From Syntrophomonas sp. UBA5314 (lineage in GTDB: Bacteria > Bacillota > Syntrophomonadia > Syntrophomonadales > Syntrophomonadaceae), in the NCBI GenBank assembly GCA_002410325.1, contig DHRK01000027.1:14090-66138 (forward strand): DNA of 52,049 nucleotides, written 5' to 3'. A model generated the notes under the pieces. The model did no database searches. It worked only from the letters and a program-made list of their open reading frames with translations, and was not told where the DNA came from. Every line of letters begins with the position of its first letter. Position 1 is the stretch's first letter. Below, one piece after another: positions 1 through 9,900 of the stretch. The position numbers and the translations under genes were made by a program.

Positions 1-2
1 AT

Positions 3-92
3 ACTGGACGTATTGCGATTGACGACAACAAAGCCCTGCGGAAATTTGGCCGGCGGGAAATTAAAGTTTTAGGTGTTACTGACTACTACTAG
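3..92 (+). CDS. 3' end of an unidentified gene
   Basis: An open frame enters from the left edge and ends at a TAG at 90-92, giving 29 residues that finish with ...GVTDYY. It runs in the same direction as the following genes and stops 57 bases before the permease start. The fragment is too short to identify. The charged KALRKFGRREIK stretch looks like ordinary cytoplasmic protein, but that is only an impression. Confidence 0.35.
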   Translation, partial: TGRIAIDDNKALRKFGRREIKVLGVTDYY

Positions 93-98
93 TCAGTA
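77..98 (+). repeat. inverted repeat over the stop codon of the partial gene
   Basis: TACTGACTA and TAGTCAGTA form a perfect 9-bp stem around a 4-base loop, overlapping the TAG stop at 90-92. There is no T-run after it, so it is a weak terminator candidate or an mRNA end or processing hairpin. Confidence 0.4.
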
Positions 99-148
99 GC
101 CTTTAGATATCACCGGGCTGCGTTGTCAAAAAGGATCGGAGTGGTTGC

Positions 149-1267
149 ATGGATCCTGATCTGCTGAAGCAGCTAAAGATTCTGGTTCGTTTAACCATAC
201 TGGTGATGGGGCTTTTAGCCCTTTACCTGCTTATTATATATCTCCTGCCCTGGTTGGGTAAGGTTTTATCAGTCCTACCTGTCTTATTTTTGCCTTTTAT
301 CCTGGCTGCCATTTTGGCGGTACTGATTGAACCGGTGGTCAGCCGGTTTGAAAAATATCTGCGCTTGAATCGTGGTCTGGCCGTCATTTTGAGCCTGATC
401 TTAGTAGTTGGCGCCCTGTGCTTTCTACTGTTTCTCCTCATTTCGGAAATCATCCACGAATTGTCCGGCCTTTATCCGTTGGTAAGCAGTTATTCCGGGC
501 AAATATCCAGCCGGGTGGTGGAAGCCATAAGCCAGTTCAAGTTGTTGTATATACAGCTCAACCTGCCGCCTTCCATACAATCCTCCCTTCAAAACAACCT
601 GGATAAGGCCCTGATTTTGCTGCAGGGGGCCCTTAACGGCGCCATCAACATCATGGTGCAGCTCTTCGCCATGCTGCCCAGCGCGGCCGTGTTTTTGCTG
701 ATATCTACCGTGGGAACCTTTTTTATCGTTAAAGACCGGGCGCTTTTACGCAGGTTTTTTCTGACGGTTTTACCTGCTCAGGCCCGCAGTCAAACCCGCA
801 ATATCATTGCTGAATTATTCAAAGCTCTGGTCGGTTTTGTCAGAGCCTACAGCATCTTAATAAGCATAACCGCTGTACTCACCATGGTAGGGCTGCGCCT
901 TTTGGGCTCAGAATACGCTTTAACCATAGGCATTTTAGCCGGGATCTTTGATATACTCCCGGTTCTGGGTCCGGCTGCCATCTTTATTCCCTGGATCATA
1001 TGGGAGTTTGCGGTGGGCCGAACCCAATTTGCGGTGGGGCTACTGGTGTTGTATGTTATAATCTCGGTAGTCAGGCAGTTCCTGGAACCCAAAATTGTTG
1101 GAGACAATCTGGGGCTTCATCCTCTGGCTACCATGATTTCACTTTATGTGGGACTGCAGCTGGGGGGGCTGACCGGAATGATTTTGGGCCCGGTGCTGGT
1201 GGTAATTTTTATGGCCTGCTACCGGGTGGGTATATTCGACAGGTTTAAACGGAGGAATAATAAATGA
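149..1267 (+). CDS. AI-2E family (UPF0118/PerM-like) transporter
   Basis: This is a polytopic membrane protein of 372 residues, the usual size for the AI-2E/UPF0118 permease family. Hydrophobic segments lie near residues 14-35 and 37-60, around 78-98, 165-190 and 225-345. The C-terminal part carries the family-like pattern GIFDILPVLGP followed by a QFLEPKIVG stretch and a glycine-rich last helix. The ATG at 149 follows a GGATCGGAG ribosome site. Its stop overlaps the dxr start (ATGA), so the two are translationally coupled. Family members have been linked to autoinducer-2, Na+/H+ or other small-solute export; nothing here fixes the substrate. Confidence 0.85.
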   Translation: MDPDLLKQLKILVRLTILVMGLLALYLLIIYLLPWLGKVLSVLPVLFLPFILAAILAVLIEPVVSRFEKYLRLNRGLAVILSLILVVGALCFLLFLLISEIIHELSGLYPLVSSYSGQISSRVVEAISQFKLLYIQLNLPPSIQSSLQNNLDKALILLQGALNGAINIMVQLFAMLPSAAVFLLISTVGTFFIVKDRALLRRFFLTVLPAQARSQTRNIIAELFKALVGFVRAYSILISITAVLTMVGLRLLGSEYALTIGILAGIFDILPVLGPAAIFIPWIIWEFAVGRTQFAVGLLVLYVIISVVRQFLEPKIVGDNLGLHPLATMISLYVGLQLGGLTGMILGPVLVVIFMACYRVGIFDRFKRRNNK

Positions 1268-2412
1268 CAGCAGCCTCACAGGTAGTGGTTTTAGGTTCAA
1301 CCGGGTCAATCGGCCGGCAGACCCTGGAAGTCATCGAGCGATACGGCGGCCGCTATCAGGTCCTGGCCCTGGCCGCCCGGGATGAGGTCGAGCTCCTGGC
1401 TGAACAAGTAGAGCGCTTTAAACCGCGTTATGTTGCGGTAGGAGACGACCAGGCCTATATTCCGTTGAAGCGCTTGGTGGGAAGCGGGGTACGGGTGGCG
1501 GCTGGAATAGAGGGACTTTGCGAGATGGCCGCTTTGCCTGAAGCCGAAATCAGCCTGGTGGCATTGAGCGGAGCGGTCGGGATAAGGCCGACTATTGCAG
1601 CGGTGGAGGCCGGTAAACGGGTGGCCCTGGCCAATAAGGAAACGCTCGTGGCCGCAGGCGATTTGGTGATGAACAAAGTTAAAGCGGGCGGAGTCCAGCT
1701 TTTGCCGGTAGACAGTGAGCACTCGGCCGTTTTTCAGTGCCTGGCCGGGGAGGAAAGAAACTTAGAAAAGATATGGCTGACCGCTTCGGGCGGTCCTTTC
1801 AGGGATTACACCCGGCAGCAATTAGAGGGAGTAACGGTGGATATGGCCTTAAGGCATCCCAACTGGGCGATGGGACCTAAAATTACCATAGACTCCGCTA
1901 CTTTAATGAATAAAGGACTGGAGGTTATTGAGGCTTATCATCTATTTCAGGTAGACTATAGTAAAATTGAAGTGCTGATCCAGCGGGAGAGCATCATCCA
2001 TTCCATGGTTGAACTGAAGGATGGCGCATTTCTGGCTCATCTTGGGGTTCCCGACATGAGGATCCCCATTCAATATGCTTTGACTTACCCGGAACGGATG
2101 GAGTCTTTGGCCCCATCCCTGGATTTTTCCAGCTTGCCCGGTATTCATTTTGACCGACCGGATCTGGAGCGCTTCCCCAGTTTGGGTTTGGCTTACCAGG
2201 CAGGTCGCGCCGGAGGTACCATGCCGGCGGTTTTAAACGCCGCCAATGAAGTGGCGGTCCAGGCCTTCCTGGAGCAGAAAATAGCCTTTACCCGAATACC
2301 GTTTTTAGTAGAGGCAGTTATGTTAAAGCACGACCGGCAGGAACAGCCAGATTTACTGACTATAATGGAAGCCGACAGTTGGGCCCGGCGGATGTGTGCC
2401 GAGTTGATTTGA
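1264..2412 (+). CDS. dxr: 1-deoxy-D-xylulose 5-phosphate reductoisomerase
   Basis: This enzyme turns 1-deoxy-D-xylulose 5-phosphate into 2-C-methyl-D-erythritol 4-phosphate with NADPH, the committed step of the MEP isoprenoid pathway. The N-terminal nucleotide-binding loop GSTGSIGRQTLEVIE is intact, as are ANKETLV, LPVDSEHSAVFQ (metal-binding Asp/Glu) and the substrate-loop region HPNWAMGPKITIDSATLMNK. Length 382 is normal. GGAGG precedes the ATG, which overlaps the permease stop by four bases. It lies with rseP, ispG and proS in the classic Firmicute order, and another MEP gene (ispG) is two genes downstream. Confidence 0.98.
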   Translation: MTAASQVVVLGSTGSIGRQTLEVIERYGGRYQVLALAARDEVELLAEQVERFKPRYVAVGDDQAYIPLKRLVGSGVRVAAGIEGLCEMAALPEAEISLVALSGAVGIRPTIAAVEAGKRVALANKETLVAAGDLVMNKVKAGGVQLLPVDSEHSAVFQCLAGEERNLEKIWLTASGGPFRDYTRQQLEGVTVDMALRHPNWAMGPKITIDSATLMNKGLEVIEAYHLFQVDYSKIEVLIQRESIIHSMVELKDGAFLAHLGVPDMRIPIQYALTYPERMESLAPSLDFSSLPGIHFDRPDLERFPSLGLAYQAGRAGGTMPAVLNAANEVAVQAFLEQKIAFTRIPFLVEAVMLKHDRQEQPDLLTIMEADSWARRMCAELI

Positions 2413-2425
2413 CGGAGGGAATAAG

Positions 2426-3454
2426 ATGAGCGTCCTGATTACCCTGATAATTATTGCTATTCTGATTTTAGCCCATGAATGGGGGCACTTTCTGGCGGCC
2501 AGGAAGATTGGCATACCGGTGCATGAATTCAGCCTGGGGTTTGGACCCAAGTTGATTTCAACGGCGCGCAACGGGGTGGAGTATTCATTGCGGATCGTGC
2601 CTATCGGCGGTTTTGTGAGGATGGCCGGCGAAGAATCGGAGGATTTGAACCACCCGGACGGCTTTATGAAACGCACCCCCCTGGAAAAGATCCTGGTCTC
2701 CTTTGCCGGGCCGTTTATGAATTTCGTTCTGGCTTTCTTGATTTTTATTACCGCGTTTGCGGTCATAGGCATACCGGAAAATACCAATGAACCGGTGATC
2801 GGCAAAGTGATCAGCGGCAAGCCGGCGGAAATGGCCGGGCTGCGGTCCGGGGACCGGATCATAAGCGTAAACGGCCAGCCGGTGCAAAACTGGGAAGAAT
2901 TCGCCCGGTTTACTGATGAAAACGAATCACAGCCCTTGCAAATCAGCATCAAGCGGGGTGATGAGATATCCACCTTATCGATCACACCGGCTAAGATTGA
3001 TATGAACGGCACCATTGGCATCGGAGTTATCAACTCGGTCAAGTATCATCGTTTTGGGGTCATAGAGTCTATCGGCATGGGGCTTCAGAAAACCTATCAG
3101 ATGACGGCTGAACTTTTGAGCTATCTGGGACACGCTCTTACCGGCGGAGCTTCCATGCAGGACGTAGCTGGACCGGTGGGTATAACCCGCATGGTTGGAG
3201 AATTCGCGTCCGTGGGCATGGTTTTTTTAATGATTTTCACCGCTTTTTTGAGCATTAACCTGGGGATAATGAATCTTCTCCCCATACCCGCGCTGGACGG
3301 CAGTAAAATCGTATTCGCATTGGTGGAGATGGTGAGGCGTAAACCGCTGGAACCGGAGAAAGAGGGTTTTATCCATATGATAGGCTTTGTCCTGCTTATG
3401 GTTTTGATGGTGGTTATCACCTATCACGATTTGGTCAGGTGGTTTAAAGGTTAA
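2426..3454 (+). CDS. rseP: RIP metalloprotease RseP/RasP (site-2 protease)
   Basis: This intramembrane zinc protease cuts transmembrane segments such as those of anti-sigma factors and signal-peptide remnants. The active-site HEWGH is at residues 17-21 in the first membrane helix. A PDZ domain lies around residues 125-190 (GKVISGKPAEMAGLRSGD). The second metal-binding motif NLLPIPALDG is near residue 285, and a last membrane helix follows. Length 342 is typical of the short Firmicute form with one PDZ domain. It sits 13 bases after dxr and four before ispG, with GGAGG ahead of the ATG. Confidence 0.97.
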   Translation: MSVLITLIIIAILILAHEWGHFLAARKIGIPVHEFSLGFGPKLISTARNGVEYSLRIVPIGGFVRMAGEESEDLNHPDGFMKRTPLEKILVSFAGPFMNFVLAFLIFITAFAVIGIPENTNEPVIGKVISGKPAEMAGLRSGDRIISVNGQPVQNWEEFARFTDENESQPLQISIKRGDEISTLSITPAKIDMNGTIGIGVINSVKYHRFGVIESIGMGLQKTYQMTAELLSYLGHALTGGASMQDVAGPVGITRMVGEFASVGMVFLMIFTAFLSINLGIMNLLPIPALDGSKIVFALVEMVRRKPLEPEKEGFIHMIGFVLLMVLMVVITYHDLVRWFKG

Positions 3455-3458
3455 GAAT

Positions 3459-4532
3459 ATGCGGAGAATCAGCAGGACAATTAAGGTCGGTTCCCTGTCT
3501 ATAGGCGGTTCCAACCCGGTTGTGGTCCAATCGATGACCAATACCGATACCCGGAACGTTGAGGATACGGTGGACCAGATAAAAAAGCTTGAAAAAGCGG
3601 GATGTGAGCTGGTGCGGGTGGCGGTGCCCGACGAGGAGGCCGCTTCGGCTATCAGGAAAATCAAAAAAGGCATCTCCATCCCCATAATCGCTGATATTCA
3701 CTTCAACTACCGGCTGGCTTTGAGCAGTATCGAGGCAGGGGCCGATGGTTTGCGTATCAATCCGGGCAACATAGGAAGCACCGTCAGGGTGCGGGAGGTG
3801 GTCAATGCTTGCCGGGATAGGGCTCTACCTATTCGCATAGGAGTAAACGCCGGCTCGCTGGAGAAAAACCTGCTCGAAAAACACGGCGAGGTCAATGCCC
3901 GGGCCATGGTGGAAAGCGCTCTGGAAAAGGTAAAGCTTCTGGAAGACATGAATTTTACCGATATCAAAATATCGCTCAAGGCCTCCTCGGTCCCCATGAC
4001 GGTCGAAGCTTATCGCTTGATGGCCGGGCAGGTAGACTATCCCCTGCACCTGGGGATTACCGAGGCGGGCACCAAAGACCGGGCCCTTATCAAATCGGCG
4101 CTGGGCCTGGGCATCCTGCTGGACCAGGGCATTGGCGATACCTTGAGGGTTTCCCTTACCGGAGATCCGGTGGACGAGGTCTGGGCGGCCTATGAGATAC
4201 TGCGCGGGTTGGGACTCAGGCAAAGGGGAGTTGAGTTGATATCATGCCCCACCTGCGGCCGCTGCGAATTTGATTTGATCGGGTTGGCCGAAGAGGTAGA
4301 TCGCCGGGTGAGGAGCATGGCCAGCCCGCTTAAAATTGCGGTTATGGGCTGCGTGGTCAATGGCCCCGGCGAGGCCCGGGAGGCCGATATTGGAATCGCC
4401 GGCGGAAAAGGCAGCGGCCTGCTTTTCCGCCGTGGTGAAATTGTAAAAAAGTTAAAGCAAGACGAATTGCTTGGTGAACTCATAGAAGAGATCAGACAGA
4501 TAAGCGGTGATGAAGGAGGTAAATTGATTTGA
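3459..4532 (+). CDS. ispG: (E)-4-hydroxy-3-methylbut-2-enyl-diphosphate synthase
   Basis: This 4Fe-4S enzyme reduces methylerythritol cyclodiphosphate to HMBPP, the penultimate step of the MEP pathway. The cluster ligands are visible: Cys263 and Cys266 (SCPTCGRC), Cys298 and Glu305 (GCVVNGPGE). The N-terminal TIM-barrel begins with the conserved VVVQSMTNTDTRNVEDT. Length 357 is the short bacterial form without the central insert. The stop overlaps the proS start by four bases. Confidence 0.98.
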   Translation: MRRISRTIKVGSLSIGGSNPVVVQSMTNTDTRNVEDTVDQIKKLEKAGCELVRVAVPDEEAASAIRKIKKGISIPIIADIHFNYRLALSSIEAGADGLRINPGNIGSTVRVREVVNACRDRALPIRIGVNAGSLEKNLLEKHGEVNARAMVESALEKVKLLEDMNFTDIKISLKASSVPMTVEAYRLMAGQVDYPLHLGITEAGTKDRALIKSALGLGILLDQGIGDTLRVSLTGDPVDEVWAAYEILRGLGLRQRGVELISCPTCGRCEFDLIGLAEEVDRRVRSMASPLKIAVMGCVVNGPGEAREADIGIAGGKGSGLLFRRGEIVKKLKQDELLGELIEEIRQISGDEGGKLI

Positions 4533-6229
4533 AGGCATCCGAGCTGTTTTTTCCCACCCTGCGTGAAGTTCCCGCCGAAGCGGAAGTGGTCAGCCATCAA
4601 TTACTATTGCGGGCTGGATTCATCAGAAAAGCGAGCGGCGGTGTATACAGTTATCTCCCCCTGGCTCAACGGGTCTTAAAAAAAATTATGCAGATCGTTC
4701 GAGAGGAAATGGACCGGGCGGGGGGCCAGGAATTGATGCTGCCGATCATCCAGCCGCGTGAGCTGTGGGAAAAAACCGGCCGTTGGGATGTATACGGCGA
4801 TGAGATGTTTCGCCTGCAGGACCGCCACAAACGCTATTTTGCGCTGGGGCCCACCCACGAAGAGATCATAACCACCCTGGTCAACGCGGATGTACATTCC
4901 TACCGGGGCCTTCCCTTGATGCTCTACCAGATTCAGAACAAATACCGCGACGAAATCCGCCCCCGGTTTGGATTGATGAGGGGCCGGGAGTTTATCATGA
5001 AAGACGCCTATTCCTTTGATGTCGATTATCAAGGTCTGGATATGAGCTATCAGAAGATGTTCGAGGCCTATCACCAGATATTCCAGAGAATGGAGCTCAA
5101 ATACCGGGTGGTGGAAGCGGACAGCGGAGCCATCGGAGGCAGTTCCAGCCATGAATATATGGTCTTGGCCGACTCCGGAGAAGCCGAAGTGGTCTATTGC
5201 GAACAGTGCAGCTATGCCGCTAACGTGGAAAAAGCGGAATGCAGTTGTCAGGAAGCGGTCCCCGGCCAGACAGATGCGCTGCCTCTGGAGAAAAAGCACA
5301 CTCCCGGCCAGAAGACCGTCGAAGATGTGGCAGCGTTTTTCCAGCGCCCCACTTCCCAGGTTATTAAGACCCTGCTCTGCCTGGCGGACGGACAGCCGGT
5401 AGTGGCCTTGCTGAGAGGAGACCGGGAATTAAATGTGGTCAAGTTCCAGAACCTGCTGGGCTGCCTGGACCTGGTTATGGCTGATGAAAAGGCGGCTTAT
5501 GAACTGTTTGGTGCCGGCTTCGGATCACTGGGGCCCATTGGCTTGGACATTCCCATCTACGGCGATCTTGAGATACAAGCGATGTCTGCTGCCAACTGTG
5601 GAGCCAACCAGGATGACTACCATTATATCAACGTCTGTCCGGGTAGGGATTTTCAAGTGAGGCAGTGGAACGATCTGCGCAACGCGGTGGCCGGAGATCC
5701 CTGCCCCCATTGCCAAAACCCGCTGCAACTGGTCCGCGGCATCGAGGTAGGACACATATTTAAACTCGGTGACAAATACTCGCGGGACCTGGACGCCTCT
5801 TTTCTGGATCAAAACGGGCAGTCCCAGATCATGGTTATGGGCTGCTATGGCATAGGGATATCCCGCACTATGGCTGCCGCGGTTGAGCAGAACCGCGATG
5901 AACAGGGCATTATCTGGCCGCTGCCCCTGGCCCCTTACCAGGTGATCGTAATACCGGTCAACAGTAAAAAAGAGGATCAGATGGATCTGGCCCGGTCGAT
6001 ATATGAACAACTGTTGGCTAAAGGGATAGAAGTAATCCTGGATGACAGGGATGAACGGGCTGGTGTCAAATTCAAGGATGCCGATCTAATAGGCATTCCC
6101 CTGCGTATTACGGTTGGCCCCAAAGCCTTGCAGGAAAATAAGGTAGAGGTCAAGAAAAGATGGGAAAAGGATATAAATATGATGGGCATGGAGGAAGTGT
6201 TGAACCTGATTGGTGAATTGTGGGGATAA
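4529..6229 (+). CDS. proS: prolyl-tRNA synthetase (bacterial type)
   Basis: This class II aminoacyl-tRNA synthetase charges tRNA-Pro. Of 566 residues, the catalytic core shows the motif 2 region (PTHEEIITTLV, then RPRFGLMRGREFIMKDAYSFD) and motif 3 (GCYGIGISRTMAAAVEQ). Between them, from about residue 225 to 395, lies the INS editing-type insert of bacterial ProRS. The anticodon-binding domain is C-terminal (VILDDRDERAGVKFKDADLIGIPLR). The start is TTG at 4529, eight bases after a strong GGAGG and overlapping the ispG stop. Confidence 0.98.
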   Translation: MKASELFFPTLREVPAEAEVVSHQLLLRAGFIRKASGGVYSYLPLAQRVLKKIMQIVREEMDRAGGQELMLPIIQPRELWEKTGRWDVYGDEMFRLQDRHKRYFALGPTHEEIITTLVNADVHSYRGLPLMLYQIQNKYRDEIRPRFGLMRGREFIMKDAYSFDVDYQGLDMSYQKMFEAYHQIFQRMELKYRVVEADSGAIGGSSSHEYMVLADSGEAEVVYCEQCSYAANVEKAECSCQEAVPGQTDALPLEKKHTPGQKTVEDVAAFFQRPTSQVIKTLLCLADGQPVVALLRGDRELNVVKFQNLLGCLDLVMADEKAAYELFGAGFGSLGPIGLDIPIYGDLEIQAMSAANCGANQDDYHYINVCPGRDFQVRQWNDLRNAVAGDPCPHCQNPLQLVRGIEVGHIFKLGDKYSRDLDASFLDQNGQSQIMVMGCYGIGISRTMAAAVEQNRDEQGIIWPLPLAPYQVIVIPVNSKKEDQMDLARSIYEQLLAKGIEVILDDRDERAGVKFKDADLIGIPLRITVGPKALQENKVEVKKRWEKDINMMGMEEVLNLIGELWG

Positions 6230-6283
6230 GCTGCCTGGCGTTTAATGCCACCCAATTGCTTGGTTGGATGTGAAAAACAAGAG

Positions 6284-6949
6284 ATGAGCATTTTTGAAAT
6301 CATTTTTAAACTCACCCTGGCCTGTGTGCTGGGCGGTGTAATAGGACTGGAAAGAGAGAGTCTCAACCGACCGGCCGGCTTAAGGACTTACACCCTGGTA
6401 TGTGTAGGCTCTGCACTGGCCATGCTGGTTTCCATGGACATGTATTATTCTTTCAATCAAACCGTGAATGCTGATCCGGGCCGAATCGCCGCCCAGGTTA
6501 TCAGTGGAATCGGTTTTCTGGGAGCCGGCACCATCATGCGCGAAGGCGCCACGGTCCGAGGGCTTACCACCGCGGCCGGTCTATGGACCGTGGCCTGCAT
6601 AGGATTGGCGGTAGGGGCCGGTCTCTACATACCTGCTATAGCCACTACCATACTCATACTCTTTGTGCTTATCTACTTTATAAAAATTGAAGACATATTT
6701 TCGGGGACCCGGGAATATAAAGGGCTGGTATTGGTGGTAGAAGACCGCCCGGGCCAGGTCGGCGTTATCGGGTCCCAGTTGGGTGAGTTGAATGTTTTGA
6801 TAAAAGATATTCAGCTTACCCGTCTGGATACCGGGGATGATCTGGAAATAGAGCTGTTAGTGGAACTGCCCAGTGGAATGAACATCAACCAGGTGGTAGA
6901 AGAATTGTCCAAAGCCCAGGGTTTACGCAGCATCGATCGCCTGAACTAG
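6284..6949 (+). CDS. MgtC/SapB family membrane protein
   Basis: The N-terminal MgtC domain (about residues 1-130) has four to five membrane helices and the family signature GGVIGLERES, then GAGTIMREGATVRGLTTAAGLWTV. The C-terminal 80 residues form a small cytoplasmic domain (VLVVEDRPGQVGVIGSQLGELN), ACT-like in feel, as in full-length MgtC proteins. MgtC relatives affect growth in low Mg2+ and ATP or phosphate balance; the activity is not known with certainty. The start is uncertain: an in-frame ATG at 6245 would add 13 residues with no good ribosome site, so I prefer 6284, which matches the usual family N-terminus. Confidence 0.9.
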   Translation: MSIFEIIFKLTLACVLGGVIGLERESLNRPAGLRTYTLVCVGSALAMLVSMDMYYSFNQTVNADPGRIAAQVISGIGFLGAGTIMREGATVRGLTTAAGLWTVACIGLAVGAGLYIPAIATTILILFVLIYFIKIEDIFSGTREYKGLVLVVEDRPGQVGVIGSQLGELNVLIKDIQLTRLDTGDDLEIELLVELPSGMNINQVVEELSKAQGLRSIDRLN

Positions 6950-6983
6950 TATAAGGAATTAGGATTAAGAAGGGGAGTATGGT

Positions 6984-9900
6984 TTGAGTCAGGATTTTTA
7001 TGCCTTTCTAACCCGTTGGGGCATCGACCCGGTTGACGACGCATGGCGGGGGACGCGCCTTTTCAAGGTGGAGGTTTCACCCCGCCAGGTTCTGTGGCGC
7101 TTCCATATTCAATACCAAGAAAGCCCCATCAGCAAATCCCTTCTGGACCAAACGTCAGAAGTGCTGAGTCATCAGCTTGAATACCTTCAGAACCTGGAGT
7201 TGCTCATTCATCCGTCTACGGTTGAGCCTATTCTTTCCCGGATATTGGAAAAACATAATGCTCAATTAAACTCGCTGTTGCCGGCTGGGATTGCCCCCCG
7301 GCAGCTGCGCTGGACCATCGAAGATAGACGTCTGGACCTTCATGCGGCGGACTTTGACACCTACCAGCAGCTTATGGAAGGACAGGTATGCAATCTATTA
7401 TCTTCCTGGCTTTGGGACAATTATCGCCTGCGGGTGGTGGTCAGGGTGCGCCCCCTGGAGGCGGTCGTTCAGGAGAACGGCGGACCGGTTTACATTTCCC
7501 GGCAGGAAGCCATTGCTCTTTTGCCGGGCTATAGCTCTGGACCGGCTAAAAAGAAAGGCAACGGCTACAAACGCGGCCAGGCCGTACTGACCAGCGGCCC
7601 GGTGACGCCGTTTAAGGAGTTGGAAGACGGCCTGCGCACAGTGCTTGTGGAAGGTGAAGTATGGGATAAAAAGGTTACCTTGAGGCGCGACGGGCGGCTT
7701 TTGGTGCTCTACTACCTTACCGACGGACAGGACAGCTTGATCATCAAAGCCTTCTATGACCAGGCCAAAGAAGACCAGATTGAAAGCGGTGACTATATTA
7801 GAGCCTGCGGAAATGTAAATTATGATCCGAACCTGCATGAGATAGCGATGTTGTTGGATGCCTGGAACAAACAGTACCGAACGGTTCGCGATGATCTGGA
7901 ACCCGTCAAACGGGTGGAACTTCATGCTCATACCAAGATGAGTTCCATGGATGCCCTGTGTGAAGTGCAGGAACTGGTGAAAAAAGCGGCCGGGTGGGGC
8001 CACCAGGCTCTGGCCATAACCGATCACGGCTGTACCCAGGCCTTTCCCGATGCCTATAAGGCGGCCCGCACCCATAAGATAAAACTGCTCTACGGGGTTG
8101 AAGCCTACCTGGTAGAAGAAGATAAAAGAGAGCGTCCCTATCACATCGTGTTGCTGGCCAGAAATGTCACCGGTCTGCAAAACATGTATCGCCTGGTAAG
8201 CGCGTCCTACCTCAGCCACTATTACCGTTTCCCCAAAATACCACGCGCTCTGCTGCAAGAATATCGCGAAGGCTTGCTGGTCGGTTCGGCCTGTGAAGCC
8301 GGTGAATTGTTCCAGGCCCTGCTCAAGGGAGCGGATGAAGCCGAAGTGGAAAAAATCGCATCTTTCTACGATTATCTAGAAATACAACCCCTGGCCAACA
8401 ATGAATTTCTGTTAAGGGAAGGGAGGCTGGGTTCACGCCGGGATCTGGAAGGCCTGGTGATTAAAATAGTAAGCCTGGGGAAGAAATTGGGCAAACCGGT
8501 GGTGGCCACCGGTGACGTTCATTTCTTAGAACCGGAGCACGAAGTTTTCAGGCGCATTATTCAAGCCGGCCAAGGCTATGAAGACGCCCAGGCCCAGGCG
8601 CCCCTTTATTTTAAAACCACGGCGGAAATGATGGAGGAGTTTAGCTTCCTGGGCGAAGATGATAAAAAAGCGGTGGTGGTTGACAATACCTGCTTGATCG
8701 CTGATTTAATCGAAGATATAAAGCCGGTTCCGGACGGCTTTTATCCGCCCCAAATCGACCGGGCGGAAGAAGAAATAAGCAGCTTGGCCTGGGATAGAGT
8801 GGCCCAACTATATGGTTCCAATCTACCGGAACTTATCGAAGCCAGGGTGTGCAAAGAACTCGATTCAATCATCCGGCACGGTTTCAGTGTGCTTTATCTC
8901 ATTGCCCAGAAGCTGGTCAAAAAGTCCAATGATGACGGATATCTGGTGGGTTCCAGAGGTTCGGTAGGGTCATCTTTGATAGCTTATCTGACCGGGATAA
9001 CCGAGGTCAATCCCTTGCCCCCCCACTACATATGTCCCCAGTGTAAATGGACCGCGTTTGCAGAAGACGGCCGGGACTGCGGCGCTGACCTGCCCGATGC
9101 CAGTTGCCCGCAATGCGGCAAGGTTGTTGCCAAAGAAGGTTTTGATATTCCCTTTGAGACCTTCCTCGGTTTTGAAGGCGACAAGATACCGGACATCGAT
9201 CTGAATTTCTCTGGAGAATATCAGTCCCGGGCGCATCAGTACGTTGAAGAGTTATTCGGCAAGGAAAACGTATTTCGAGCTGGAACCATATCCACCATTG
9301 CCGAACGGACCGCTTATGGTTTTGTAGTCAGGTATGCCGAAGATAAAAATATGCAGTTGAAGAACTCGGAAATAAACCGTCTGGTCAGAGGGATAGCCGG
9401 GGTCAGACGCACCACCGGACAACATCCGGGGGGGCTGATAGTAGTCCCCCGGGATCACAACATACATGAGTTTACTCCGCTGCAGCACCCGGCGGAAAAC
9501 AAGGATTCAGGAATTATAACGACTCATTTTGAATACCATGCCATCGGGGATCAGCTGGTCAAGCTGGACATCCTGGGGCATGACGATCCCACCGTAATCA
9601 AGGCCCTGGAAGACCTGACCGGGATAAAAGCGGCCGGGATCAGCCTCAGCGAGCCCCAAACCATGCAGCTCTTTTCCAGCGTGGAGCCCTTAGGACTGAC
9701 TCCGGAAGAAGCCGGTTCAGCGGTGGGAACTATTGGCGTCCCCGAATTTGGAACCCGCTTTGTGCGCCAGATACTGGAGTCCACCCGGCCCACTACTTTT
9801 TCAGAGCTGGTTCGGATTTGCGGCCTGTCGCACGGGACCGACGTATGGCTGAACAACGCGCAGAGCTTGATCGAACGGGAAATAGCCCCGCTAAACCAAG

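Noticed and set aside
2353..3042. 229-codon - strand frame over dxr/rseP
   Set aside because: Antisense to the well-supported rseP coding sequence, with no start signals or recognisable domain.
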